NCBI RefSeq assembly: GCF_015624485.1
Contig: NZ_CP061378.1
Span: 2,294,001-2,358,000 of the forward strand
Origin: Bradyrhizobium genosp. L
GTDB lineage: Bacteria > Pseudomonadota > Alphaproteobacteria > Rhizobiales > Xanthobacteraceae
Reading direction: 5' to 3'
Length of the DNA stretch: 64,000 bases
Positions within the stretch are counted from its first letter, which is position 1, and the number at the start of each line of letters is the position of its first letter. Made by a program: the position numbers and the translations under genes. A model generated the notes under the pieces. The model was not told the origin of the DNA, did no database searches, and saw nothing but the letters and a program-made list of their open reading frames with translations. This document shows, piece by piece, positions 16,730 to 24,503 of the stretch.

Positions 16730-18066
16730 GCGCGCCGGTCGTGCTGGCGCTGATGTCGTTCTGCTTCCTGTTCTTCGGCTATCTCGGCGTGCCGGTGCCG
16801 TTCTCGCTGATGGCCGGCGTGTTCGTCGGCGCCATGCTGTCGGATGTCTCGCTGGCTGCGATCATCCAGAAGATTTTCGATGGCGTCGATTCCGAGGCGT
16901 TGCTGGCGATCCCGTTCTTCCTCTTGGTCGGCGAGCTCATGAGCTCGGCCAATGTCGTGGTCCGGATCGCCAATCTGTCGGTGTCGCTGGTCGGCCATAT
17001 CAGGGGCGGGCTGTCGCAGGTCGTGGTCGTCTTCAGCATGTTCTTCTCGGAGATGTCGGGCTCGACCACGGCCGACGTCGCGGTGATGAGCCGGGCGCTC
17101 GGCGGACCGATGAAGCGGGAAGGCTACGAGCCGGCCTTCATCGCCGCAATCATCGCCTCCGCCTCGACCATCGCGGCGCTGGTGCCGCCGAGCATCACGG
17201 CGGTGGTCTATGGCGCGGTCGGCAACGTCTCGATCGCCGGCCTGTTCATGGCCGGCGTGGTGCCCGGGTTGATGATCGGCTTCGGGCTGATGATCTACTG
17301 CTATTTCTTCGGCCCATCCGGCCTGCGCAAACCGCGCGCGCCGCTGCGCCAAGTCGTTTTCGCCGCCGGCGACGCCGCGCTGCCGCTGATGATCCCGGTG
17401 ATCCTGCTCGGCGGCATCCTGACCGGCTGGTTCACGCCGACCGAAGCCGGCGTGGTCGCGGTGGTCTACATCATCCTGGTCGTGATCCCCGCGCTCAATC
17501 GCGGACACCTGAAGAAGATCCCGTACGACTTCTGCCTCGCCGGCCTGATCTTCTCGCTGCCGCTGATCACGATCGGCGCCGCGAACGCATTCGGCTGGAT
17601 GCTCGCCTATCTCCGGGGCGCGATGGTCATCGCCGACTGGATCACCTCGATCGCGGGCAACGATCCGCATCTCATCATGCTGCTGATGGTGCTGCTGTTC
17701 ACCGTGGTCGGCGATTTCATCGAGCCGGTGCCGACCATCATCATCTTCATGCCGCTGGTCAACGCGCTGACCCAGGCCGGCGACATCAATGGCGTCCATA
17801 TGGGCGTGGTGCTGATCGCAACTTTGGCCTTCGGCCTGATCACGCCGCCCTATGGACTTGTGCTGCTGATGGCCTCGAAATTCGTCGGCGTCAGCTTTGC
17901 AAAAGCCTTGCGTGCGGCACTCCCGATCTACGTCGTGTTCCTGGTCACGATCTGCTTCACGATCTATTTCCCGAAGGTCGTGCTGTGGCTGCCCAAACAG
18001 GTGATCCCGGAATCGGTCGGCTGCTTCAAGGCGCCGGGCGGCAAGGGCTACATCTGTCCGAATTAG
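16726..18066 (+). CDS. TRAP transporter large permease (DctM family)
   Basis: A 446-residue inner-membrane protein with about a dozen hydrophobic segments that carries out Na+-coupled solute uptake with DctP and DctQ. Family blocks are visible: AIPFFLLVGELMSSANV, SEMSGSTTADVAVM, IIASASTIAALVPPSI, GVVPGLMIG, GGILTGWFTPTEAG and LATLAFGLITPPYGLVLL. It starts with GTG at 16726 inside the DctQ stop (GTGA), implying translational coupling. The stop is eight bases before the convergent enoyl-CoA hydratase gene, with no obvious terminator between. Confidence 0.94.
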   Translation: MSAPVVLALMSFCFLFFGYLGVPVPFSLMAGVFVGAMLSDVSLAAIIQKIFDGVDSEALLAIPFFLLVGELMSSANVVVRIANLSVSLVGHIRGGLSQVVVVFSMFFSEMSGSTTADVAVMSRALGGPMKREGYEPAFIAAIIASASTIAALVPPSITAVVYGAVGNVSIAGLFMAGVVPGLMIGFGLMIYCYFFGPSGLRKPRAPLRQVVFAAGDAALPLMIPVILLGGILTGWFTPTEAGVVAVVYIILVVIPALNRGHLKKIPYDFCLAGLIFSLPLITIGAANAFGWMLAYLRGAMVIADWITSIAGNDPHLIMLLMVLLFTVVGDFIEPVPTIIIFMPLVNALTQAGDINGVHMGVVLIATLAFGLITPPYGLVLLMASKFVGVSFAKALRAALPIYVVFLVTICFTIYFPKVVLWLPKQVIPESVGCFKAPGGKGYICPN

Positions 18067-18074
18067 CCGATCTG

Positions 18075-18899
18075 CTACTTCGATTTGCTGGTGAACTTCT
18101 TCACCGCGACGCGGAACTCGTCGGTGTCCATGCAGGCGATGATCGCGTCGCGCTCGGCATCGAGCTGAGCCTCGATCGGCGTGGTCGGCGCCTGATGGAT
18201 CAGCGCCTTGGTGGCCGCGAGGCCGGCGGGGGCGTTGTGCGCGAGCCGCAATGCGAACTCGCGGGTTGCCGCCTTCAGCTCGGCGGCCGGCACCACCTTG
18301 GCGACGAGGCCCCATTGCTGGGCCTGCTGCGCGGTAAAGCCGTCCTCGGCGAGGAAGATCTGCAGCGCGCGGCGCGAGCCGACGCTGGCGGCAAGTCCCA
18401 CGGTGCCGCCGCCATCGGGCGAGACGCCGATCTTGGCGTAGGCCGGCGTGAAGCGGGCGTCCTCGGCGGCGATGCAGAGATCGGCGACGAAGGCGAGCGA
18501 CAGGCCGGCGCCGGCTGCGGAGCCGTGCACGCTGGCCAGCACCAGCTTCGGCATCCGCCGCAGCGACGTGATGAAGGCATGGTAATGCCTGAGCAGCTCG
18601 CCGACCACTGGCGGAATGTTGTTGGCCTCGGCGGCGGCGCCGATGGTTTGCAGGTCGCCGCCGGCGCAGAAGGCACGGCCGGCGCCCTCGATGACGAGAA
18701 CGCGGATATTCTTGTCGGCTTCGATTTGGGCGCCGAGCTGCTCGAGCTTCTTCGCAATCGCCAGGTCGATGGCATTGAACGCGGCGGGCCGGTTCAGTGT
18801 GATGGTCGCGACGGGACCGTCGACCCGGAGCAGGGCGGGGTCATTGGCTGAGGCGGTTTCTGGCATATTGAAGACCTTGGGCTTGTTGTTTGCGGTCAT
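18075..18899 (-). CDS. Enoyl-CoA hydratase/isomerase family protein
   Basis: A 274-residue crotonase-fold protein. LNRPAAFNAIDLAIAKKL, the oxyanion-hole segments EGAGRAFCAGGDLQ and VHGSAAGAGLSLAFVADL, and IGVSPDGGGTVGL are clear. In the last of these, classical hydratases have a Glu where this protein has Asp (SPDGGG); the first catalytic Glu position is also not obvious, so isomerase or other crotonase chemistry is possible. ATG 18899 is used; ATG 18866 is an alternative. It faces the TRAP operon and is divergent from the flavoprotein at 19115. Confidence 0.9.
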   Translation of the reverse strand: MTANNKPKVFNMPETASANDPALLRVDGPVATITLNRPAAFNAIDLAIAKKLEQLGAQIEADKNIRVLVIEGAGRAFCAGGDLQTIGAAAEANNIPPVVGELLRHYHAFITSLRRMPKLVLASVHGSAAGAGLSLAFVADLCIAAEDARFTPAYAKIGVSPDGGGTVGLAASVGSRRALQIFLAEDGFTAQQAQQWGLVAKVVPAAELKAATREFALRLAHNAPAGLAATKALIHQAPTTPIEAQLDAERDAIIACMDTDEFRVAVKKFTSKSK

Positions 18900-19076
18900 T
18901 TAAGGCCCTGTCGGCACGGCTGGCAATCCAGCCTGCCTCAGGGCCGGGCGTTTCAGGCACGGACCCCCTTGCGCCGACGCGGGCCATGAGGCCAAATGGC
19001 ACCCGCCTTCGGTACGCAGACACGAGCGCTGCGGGGACGGGGCAAGCAAGCTAAACATCAACAAAGAGGAAACAGC

Positions 19077-19118
19077 ATGGGTCACTCCTGCTTGCTCGTA
19101 TCTGGGTTGTTGCGATGA
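19077..19118 (+). CDS. 13-codon leader ORF coupled to the flavoprotein gene
   Basis: ATG 19077 lies six bases after AAAGAGGA, the best ribosome site in the region, and opens a 13-residue frame (MGHSCLLVSGLLR) whose TGA overlaps the ATG of the next gene as ATGA. The flavoprotein start itself has only a weak site. The arrangement predicts translational coupling, or a small leader controlling expression. No homology can be judged at this length. Confidence 0.45.
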   Translation: MGHSCLLVSGLLR

Positions 19119-20332
19119 CGGGTGCAGTCATCATCGTCGGCGCCGGACACGCCGGCTTCCAGCTCGCGGCGTCGCTGCGCCAGGCCGGCTTTGCCGAGCG
19201 CATTGCGCTGCTCAACGACGAGGGGCATCTGCCGTATCAGCGGCCGCCTTTGTCGAAGGCCTATCTGAAGGGAACCGGCGGGCCCGAAAGCCTGATGTTC
19301 CGACCTGAGAAGTTCTACCAGGACAACAAGATCGAGCTGATCACCGATCGCGCCCATGCAATCGACCGCAACGCGCGCAAGGTGACGCTCGCCTCCGGCG
19401 GTACGCTCGACTACGGTCATCTGGTGTTCGCGACCGGCGCGCGGAACCGGCTGCTCGATATTCCCAATGCGAAACTCGACGGGGTGCGCTATTTGCGCAT
19501 CCTCGACGAGAGCCAGGCGCTGCGCGACCTGATCGCGCCAGGCATGCGCGTCGTCGTGATCGGCGCCGGCTTCATCGGGCTCGAATTTGCCGCCACCGCG
19601 CGCGGCAAGGGGCTCGAGGTCGACGTGGTCGAGCTCGCGCCGCGGGTGATGGCGCGAGCGGTGACTGCTGAAATCTCCGAGTTCTCGCAGGCCCGGCACA
19701 CAGCTGCCGGCATCCGCATCCATCTCGGCGTTCAGGTCACGGCGATCGAGGCCAGTGGCGCCAAGGTCACCGGCGTCAGCCTGAGCAATGGCACGCATAT
19801 CCCGGCCGACCTCGTCGTGGTCGGCGTCGGCGTGCTGCCGAATGTGGAGCTCGCGGGCGAGGCCGGCTTGCCGGTGGCATCCGGCATCATCGTCGACGAG
19901 CATCTGTCGACCGCCGATCCGAATGTATCAGCGATCGGCGATTGTGCGCTCTATACCAGCAAGCGCTTCGGCGGATCGCTGCGGCTGGAATCGGTGCAGA
20001 ACGCGACCGACCATGCGCGCTGCGTGGCCGCGCGCTTGACCGGCAAGACCGAGGTCTATGACGGCCTGCCCTGGTTCTGGAGCGACCAGGGCCCCGACAA
20101 GCTGCAGATGGCCGGCCTCACCACCGGCTACGACCGCGTCGTGGTGCGCGGCGACCGCGCACAGGGGGCGTTCTCGGCGTTCTGCTACCAGGGCGACACA
20201 CTGCTCGGCATCGAGTCGGTCAACCGCGCCGGCGATCACATGTTCGGCCGCAGGCTGCTCGGCGCCGGCGGCTCGATCACGCCGGAGCAGGCGGCGGATT
20301 CGAGCTTCGATCTGAAGAGCGCGCTGGGTTGA
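19115..20332 (+). CDS. NAD(P)/FAD-dependent oxidoreductase, ferredoxin/rubredoxin reductase type
   Basis: A 405-residue pyridine nucleotide-disulfide family flavoprotein of the ferredoxin reductase (BphA4/CamA-like) group. The FAD Rossmann motif is VGAGHAGFQLAASL (about 8-21), LPYQRPPLSKAYLKG is the family signature, VIGAGFIGLEFAA (147-159) binds NAD(P)H, and ADPNVSAIGDCAL is the second FAD contact. A C-terminal reductase domain holds LPWFWSDQGPDKLQMAG. It passes electrons to a ferredoxin for an oxygenase or P450; two P450 genes lie in the window but none nearby, and no ferredoxin is adjacent. The start overlaps the 13-codon leader stop. Confidence 0.93.
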   Translation: MTGAVIIVGAGHAGFQLAASLRQAGFAERIALLNDEGHLPYQRPPLSKAYLKGTGGPESLMFRPEKFYQDNKIELITDRAHAIDRNARKVTLASGGTLDYGHLVFATGARNRLLDIPNAKLDGVRYLRILDESQALRDLIAPGMRVVVIGAGFIGLEFAATARGKGLEVDVVELAPRVMARAVTAEISEFSQARHTAAGIRIHLGVQVTAIEASGAKVTGVSLSNGTHIPADLVVVGVGVLPNVELAGEAGLPVASGIIVDEHLSTADPNVSAIGDCALYTSKRFGGSLRLESVQNATDHARCVAARLTGKTEVYDGLPWFWSDQGPDKLQMAGLTTGYDRVVVRGDRAQGAFSAFCYQGDTLLGIESVNRAGDHMFGRRLLGAGGSITPEQAADSSFDLKSALG

Positions 20333-20336
20333 TCTT

Positions 20337-20438
20337 GTAGGGTGGGCAAAGCTCGTAGGATGGGTAGAGCGAAGCGAAACCCATCAGCTTCGTTCCGTAG
20401 CAAAGATGGTGGGTTTCGCTACGCTCTACCCACCCTAC
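20337..20438. repeat. GTAGGGTGGGC-type inverted repeat, copy 1
   Basis: Begins GTAGGGTGGGCAAAGC, ends CTCTACCCACCCTAC; inner arms with GCGAAGCGAAACCCATC and GGTGGGTTTCGCTACGC also pair. The right arm overlaps the last codon of the ribokinase gene and supplies its TAG stop. Related copies lie at 32042 and 33441. Confidence 0.8.
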
Positions 20439-21343
20439 GAATTGAGGACAGCGTTCACCTCTTCCGCCGTCGGCATCGACGGCGCGGCGCCCATCCGCTG
20501 CACGCAGATCGAGGCGGCGGCGTTGGCGTAGCTGAGCGCGTCGCGCAGCTTGCTGCCGGAGGCGAGCTGTGCGGCGAGCGCGCCGACGAAGCAGTCGCCG
20601 GCGCCGGTGGTGTCGACGGCCTTCACCTCGCGACCGGGCACCAGCAGCTGCTCGCCATCCACCAGCGCCAGCACGCCGCGCTTGCCGAGGGTGACGCAGA
20701 CGATCCTGCCTTGCGCCAAGGTTCGTGCGGCGTCGGCATAGCGGCCCGCGGCGTCGGTCACGGACAGCTCCGTGCCGGTGAGCTGGCCGAGCTCGGTCTC
20801 GTTGAGGATCAGGATGTCGACGAGATCGAGCAGCGCGGTATTGGCCGGTTTCATCGGCGCCGGATTGAGCACGGTGGTGGCGCCGGCGGCGCGGGCGCGC
20901 TTGAAGAAGGCTGTGATCGTCGGCAGCGGGATCTCGAACTGGCTCACGGCCACGTCGCCCTTCGCGAGGCCAGGCGCGGCAATGTCGTCGCCGTCGACCA
21001 GCGCGTTGGCGCCCGGCACGACCACGATGGTGTTGTCGGCGTTTGCGACGGTGATGATCGCGGTGCCGGAATGCGTGCCGGGACTGTCCTTGACGAAGCT
21101 GAGGTCCACGCCCTGCGCAGCTAGAAACGTCTTCAGCCCTTGCCCGAAAGCGTCGGCGCCTAGCCGGCCGACCAGCGTGGTCGGCACGCCCTGCTTGGCC
21201 GACGCCACCGCCTGATTGGCGCCCTTGCCGCCGGGAAAATACAGCACGGAATCGCCGGCGACGGTTTCGCCGATCCGCGGATGGCGCTCGGCGGTCGCCA
21301 CCACGTCCATGTTGATGCTGCCTGCGACGAAGACGCGCCCCAT
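20435..21343 (-). CDS. rbsK: Ribokinase (PfkB family)
   Basis: A 302-residue sugar kinase with FVAGSINMDVVATAERHPRIGET at the N-terminus, the PfkB signature FPGGKGANQAVASAK (about 32-46) and DTTGAGDCFVGALAAQLA (about 245-262) with the catalytic Asp and anion hole. NPAPM and LNETELGQLTG are ribokinase-typical. It phosphorylates ribose or a related furanose at O5. The gene starts 13 bases after the stop of a second PfkB kinase, so both are probably one minus-strand operon. No ribose transporter is adjacent. Confidence 0.92.
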   Translation of the reverse strand: MGRVFVAGSINMDVVATAERHPRIGETVAGDSVLYFPGGKGANQAVASAKQGVPTTLVGRLGADAFGQGLKTFLAAQGVDLSFVKDSPGTHSGTAIITVANADNTIVVVPGANALVDGDDIAAPGLAKGDVAVSQFEIPLPTITAFFKRARAAGATTVLNPAPMKPANTALLDLVDILILNETELGQLTGTELSVTDAAGRYADAARTLAQGRIVCVTLGKRGVLALVDGEQLLVPGREVKAVDTTGAGDCFVGALAAQLASGSKLRDALSYANAAASICVQRMGAAPSMPTAEEVNAVLNS

Positions 21344-21356
21344 GCCTTAACCCCGA

Positions 21357-22250
21357 TCAGGCGTCCGCCCGAAACTCCTGCTTGACGGCCGCGATATCGG
21401 CCAGCGTCGGCAGGCCGGCCTCGTTACCGAGCTTCTGGATCTTGAAGGTCGATGCCGCGCGGGCGAACTTGAAATGCTCCTGCCAGCCTTTGCTCGGGTT
21501 GGCGAGGTAGGAATAGATGTAGGCGCCGTGGAAGACGTCGCCGGCGCCGTTGGTGTCGATCACGCGCTCGCGCGGGATCGGGAACGCCGGCAGCGTGCGC
21601 ACCGCGCCAGCCTCGTCATACCAGAGCAGGCCGCGCTCGCCCATGGTGATGCCACCGACCTTGCAGCCGCGCTCCTTAAGGTAGTCGAGCATCTGCTCGG
21701 GCGTCTTGTCCATCTGCTCGCAGAGCCGTTCGGCGACGATCGCGACATCGATGTATGCGAGCAGTTCATGGGTGTTGGTGCGCAATCCGCCGCCGTCGAG
21801 CGAGGTCAAGATGCCGTCTTCGCGGCAGAGTTTCGCGTAGTGGATCGCGGCGTCCGGCTGGTGGCCGTCGATATGCAGCGCGCGGCAGCCCTGCAGATTG
21901 AGCAGCGGGAAGGGGTGGATGTGCTGGTCGTCACGGCAGCGCACGATGGCGCGCTTGCCGTCCTTGGGCATGATGAAGGACAGCGAGGAGGAGTTCACCT
22001 TGCGCGGATGCATCGAGATGCTGTAGCGGTCGGCCATGTCCCAGAACATCCGCCCGAGCCAGTCATTGGCCATGGTGGCGATCAGGTCCGGCACGACGCC
22101 GAGCTTGGCACAGCAGAAGGCCGCGGTGACGGCGTTGCCGCCGAACGACACCGCGTAGGCGTCCGCGACGTGCTTCTCGTCGCCAACTGGCATGTGATCT
22201 GTGATGAAGGTGACGTCGATATAGGTCTGTCCGATGAAGAGAGCCTGCAT
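21357..22250 (-). CDS. PfkB-family carbohydrate kinase
   Basis: A 297-residue kinase with FGGNAVTAAFCCAKLG in place of the usual GGxxxN motif and DTNGAGDVFHGAYIYSYLA as the second PfkB signature. The start at 22250 (MQALFIGQTYIDVTF) is the canonical family N-terminus and is preceded by ACGGAAAG. Longer in-frame starts would overlap the divergent VOC gene. The substrate is unknown; the LHIDGHQPDAAIHYAKLCRE region differs from ribokinase, so a different sugar is likely. Possibly co-transcribed with rbsK. Confidence 0.88.
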   Translation of the reverse strand: MQALFIGQTYIDVTFITDHMPVGDEKHVADAYAVSFGGNAVTAAFCCAKLGVVPDLIATMANDWLGRMFWDMADRYSISMHPRKVNSSSLSFIMPKDGKRAIVRCRDDQHIHPFPLLNLQGCRALHIDGHQPDAAIHYAKLCREDGILTSLDGGGLRTNTHELLAYIDVAIVAERLCEQMDKTPEQMLDYLKERGCKVGGITMGERGLLWYDEAGAVRTLPAFPIPRERVIDTNGAGDVFHGAYIYSYLANPSKGWQEHFKFARAASTFKIQKLGNEAGLPTLADIAAVKQEFRADA

Positions 22251-22459
22251 TCGCTTTCCGTCGTGGCTTGGTGTGGTCCCGGCCGGCGCGGCAGAGTAGC
22301 ACCGCTGGTCGGCCGAGTTCGCTGAAAATATTCGCAACTCTGCCTGGTTTGCGGCTAGAGATGATCGCGCCAGAGCGCCGGGCTTGGCATCGTCCCCTGG
22401 CATCCGGCATAACGGCTGCCCGCCGCCCGCGGTTCCGACTGCAACAGATGGAGAGCACA

Positions 22460-22492
22460 ATGACGGCAGATTCGCGGAAGCGCCAGCCATGA
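22460..22492 (+). CDS. 10-codon upstream ORF overlapping the VOC gene start
   Basis: ATG 22460 follows ATGGAGAG at normal spacing and opens the frame MTADSRKRQP. Its TGA overlaps the VOC-protein ATG as ATGA, the same architecture as the leader at 19077. It may be chance, since the VOC gene has its own weak site (CGGAAG). Confidence 0.3.
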   Translation: MTADSRKRQP

Positions 22493-23337
22493 TCACCGGT
22501 CTCGATCACGTCGTCGTTCTGACCTCCGACATTGCCGCCGCCGGCGCCGCCTATGAGACGCTGTTTGCGCGCAGCCCCGCCTGGCGCAACAGCGGCGACG
22601 GCGCCGACCGGGTGCTGTTCACGCTCGACAACACCACGCTGGAGCTGATGGCGCCGCGCGGCGACGATGCGGCCGCGCGGCGGGTGCGTACCGCGCTGGC
22701 AACGCAGGGCGAGGGGCTGGCGAGCCTCTGCTTCCGTTGCAGCGATATTGCGAAAATGCATCGCCGCCTCGACCGGCTGGCGCTGAAGCCCGAGCCGGTC
22801 GCCGAGGTCGAGAGCCGCGACGAGGCGAGCGGCGCCGCGCTGTCGTGGAAGCGCACCCGCGCAGCGACCGATGCGACGCGGGGCATCCGCATGTTCTTCA
22901 TGGAGCGCGACCAGGAGCGGCCGCTTTCGGTGCGCACCATGCCCGCCTCGATCACGGCAATGGATCACGTCGTGGTGTCGACCGTCGACCCCGAACGCAC
23001 AGCAGCACTCTATGGGGCGCGGCTCGGCCTCGACATGGCGCTCGACCGTTCGCACCCCGAATGGGGGCGGCTGATGTTCTTCCGCTGCGGCGACCTCGTC
23101 GTCGAAGTCACGCACAAGCCGGGCAAAGCGGACGCCGACGCGCCGGATCGTCTCCGCGGCATCTGCTGGCGCGTCGCCGACATCGAGGCGACCCATGCGC
23201 GGCTGGCCGCGGCCGGCGTCGACGTCTCCGATATCAGAACCGGCCGCAAGCCCGGCACGCGGGTGATGACGGTGCGCAACGGAACGTGTGGGGTGCCGAC
23301 GCTGCTGGTGCAGCCGTCGCCGGAGAAGGGCAAGTAG
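22489..23337 (+). CDS. VOC (glyoxalase/bleomycin resistance fold) family protein, two tandem domains
   Basis: A 282-residue protein with two repeated VOC modules: ITGLDHVVVLTSDIAAAGAAY at the start and ITAMDHVVVSTVDPERTAALY near residue 155. Each His in DHVVV is at the usual metal-ligand position. The central ALYGARLGLDMALD and the C-terminal VRNGTCGVPTLLVQP fit two-domain members that act as glyoxalases, dioxygenases or epimerases. The chemistry cannot be assigned. It is divergent from the kinase pair and followed by a TetR gene. Confidence 0.85.
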   Translation: MITGLDHVVVLTSDIAAAGAAYETLFARSPAWRNSGDGADRVLFTLDNTTLELMAPRGDDAAARRVRTALATQGEGLASLCFRCSDIAKMHRRLDRLALKPEPVAEVESRDEASGAALSWKRTRAATDATRGIRMFFMERDQERPLSVRTMPASITAMDHVVVSTVDPERTAALYGARLGLDMALDRSHPEWGRLMFFRCGDLVVEVTHKPGKADADAPDRLRGICWRVADIEATHARLAAAGVDVSDIRTGRKPGTRVMTVRNGTCGVPTLLVQPSPEKGK

Positions 23338-23373
23338 GCCCGTCCTCCAGAGACAATGGTGATCGAACCGAGA

Positions 23374-23451
23374 GGCCGCGGCTTACTGGGTCGCCCGGTC
23401 CATGTGCGCATTGCGCACAGGCCGGGCGATGACAGCGGTGGATGAGGACAT
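23374..23451. repeat. Dispersed repeat GGCCGCGGC...GATGAGGA, copy 1
   Basis: GGCCGCGGCTTACTGGGTCG to GACAGCGGTGGATGAGGACA is repeated nearly exactly at 42912-42971, with a longer central palindrome here (CATGTGCGCATTGCGCACAG). It is a short dispersed intergenic element with no coding content. Confidence 0.7.
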
Positions 23452-23560
23452 ACTTCCGTCGTTCCCGTGAAATGACGGAGATCGTCACCATCACAACATT
23501 CGTTCTCAAATCGCGCATGCCGTGCTACATTCGCCAATCCCGCATCACCGAGCGACCAGT

Positions 23561-24268
23561 TTGGCCAAGGCAAAGCGAATATTGAAATGGCAGCGCGATC
23601 CCGAGGGGATGCGGCTGCGCATTCTCGAGGCGGCCAAGCAGGAGTTTGCCGCCTACGGCCTTGCCGGCGCGCGCGTCGACCGCATCGCGGCCAATGCCGG
23701 CGCCAACAAGCGGATGCTGTACTACCACGTCGGCAACAAGGAGGATCTCTATCTCGAGGTGCTGGAAGGCGCCTATGAGAAGATCCGCGCCGAGGAGCGC
23801 ACGCTCGATCTCGAACACCTCGATCCGCCCGAGGCGATCGGGCGCCTGATCGACTTCACCTGGAATTATTTTCTGCGCAATCCCGAGTTCCTGGCACTGC
23901 TCAACACGGAAAATCTCGTCAAGGCGAAGCATCTGAAGCGCTCGACCAAGGTCAAGTCGATGCACTCGCCCTTTGTCGAGATGATCCGCACCGTGGTGAC
24001 GCGCGGGGTCGAGAGCGGCGACTTCCGCGTCGCGGTCGATCCCGTGCAATTGTATATCTCGATCGCCGGGCTGGCGTTCTTCTACCTCTCCAACAGCGCG
24101 ACGCTGAGCGTGATCTTCGGCCGCGACCTGCTCAAGAAGGACGCGCGCGACGAGCGGTTGGCGCACATGACCGCGCTGGTGCTGGCGGCGCTGACCGGAA
24201 ACGCCACGGCTGAACTCGGCAAGCTGAAAATACCGGCGTTGCCGCGGGTGGAACACCGGCTGGCGTAG
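23561..24268 (+). CDS. TetR/AcrR family transcriptional regulator
   Basis: A 235-residue regulator: N-terminal TetR helix-turn-helix (RLRILEAAKQEFAAYGLAGARVDRIAANAGANKRMLYYHVGNKEDLYLEVL, quoted in parts; residues about 15-65) and an all-helical ligand domain with NYFLRNPEFLALLNTENL, as in TetR proteins with a RutR-like C-terminal domain. The start is uncertain: TTG 23561 begins MAKAKRILKWQRDPEG, while a GTG at 23522 would add 13 residues; neither has a strong ribosome site. It lies just upstream of, and in line with, the operon at 24504 and is the natural candidate for its control. Confidence 0.9.
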   Translation: MAKAKRILKWQRDPEGMRLRILEAAKQEFAAYGLAGARVDRIAANAGANKRMLYYHVGNKEDLYLEVLEGAYEKIRAEERTLDLEHLDPPEAIGRLIDFTWNYFLRNPEFLALLNTENLVKAKHLKRSTKVKSMHSPFVEMIRTVVTRGVESGDFRVAVDPVQLYISIAGLAFFYLSNSATLSVIFGRDLLKKDARDERLAHMTALVLAALTGNATAELGKLKIPALPRVEHRLA

Positions 24269-24285
24269 TCAGGAGCCGCCGCAAG

Positions 24286-24369
24286 CGTCATTGCGAGGAG
24301 CGATTGCGACGAAGCAATCCATTTGCCCGCATGCGTGGATGGATTGCTTCGCTTCGCTCGCAATAACGG
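24286..24369. repeat. Inverted repeat (GTCATTGCGAGGAGC family)
   Basis: CGTCATTGCGAGGAGCGATT... pairs with ...GCTTCGCTCGCAATAACGG; inner arms GAAGCAATCCA / TGGATTGCTTC also pair. It is a typical dispersed rhizobial palindrome between the TetR gene and the ABC operon. Confidence 0.8.
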
Positions 24370-24444
24370 GCTGAACATCACCGGTATCATTTCCACCTGA
24401 CGAAAGTCGCAGATTTCGGCGCGATTTTGCCGCGCCTGAGGGGC

Positions 24445-24461
24445 TGGACAGTATTTATCCA
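24445..24461. promoter_or_regulatory. Weak dyad TGGA-cagtattta-TCCA upstream of the ABC operon
   Basis: Short TGGA/TCCA arms around an A/T-rich centre, 43 bp before the permease start. It could be the target of the adjacent TetR regulator; the arms are short and the call is tentative. Confidence 0.25.
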
Positions 24462-24503
24462 ACGGGTTAATTTCTGTCGCGAGAACAGACAAGGGAGCGT
24501 GAC

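Noticed and set aside
18075..20332. Enoyl-CoA hydratase and flavoprotein as part of a mobile island
   Set aside because: Base composition and codon use look like the neighbours, and no integrase, tRNA or direct-repeat boundary was seen.
24369..24503. Possible TPP riboswitch upstream of the NMT1/ThiY-like transporter
   Set aside because: A CCTGAGG is present but the other conserved TPP-riboswitch segments are not recognisable.
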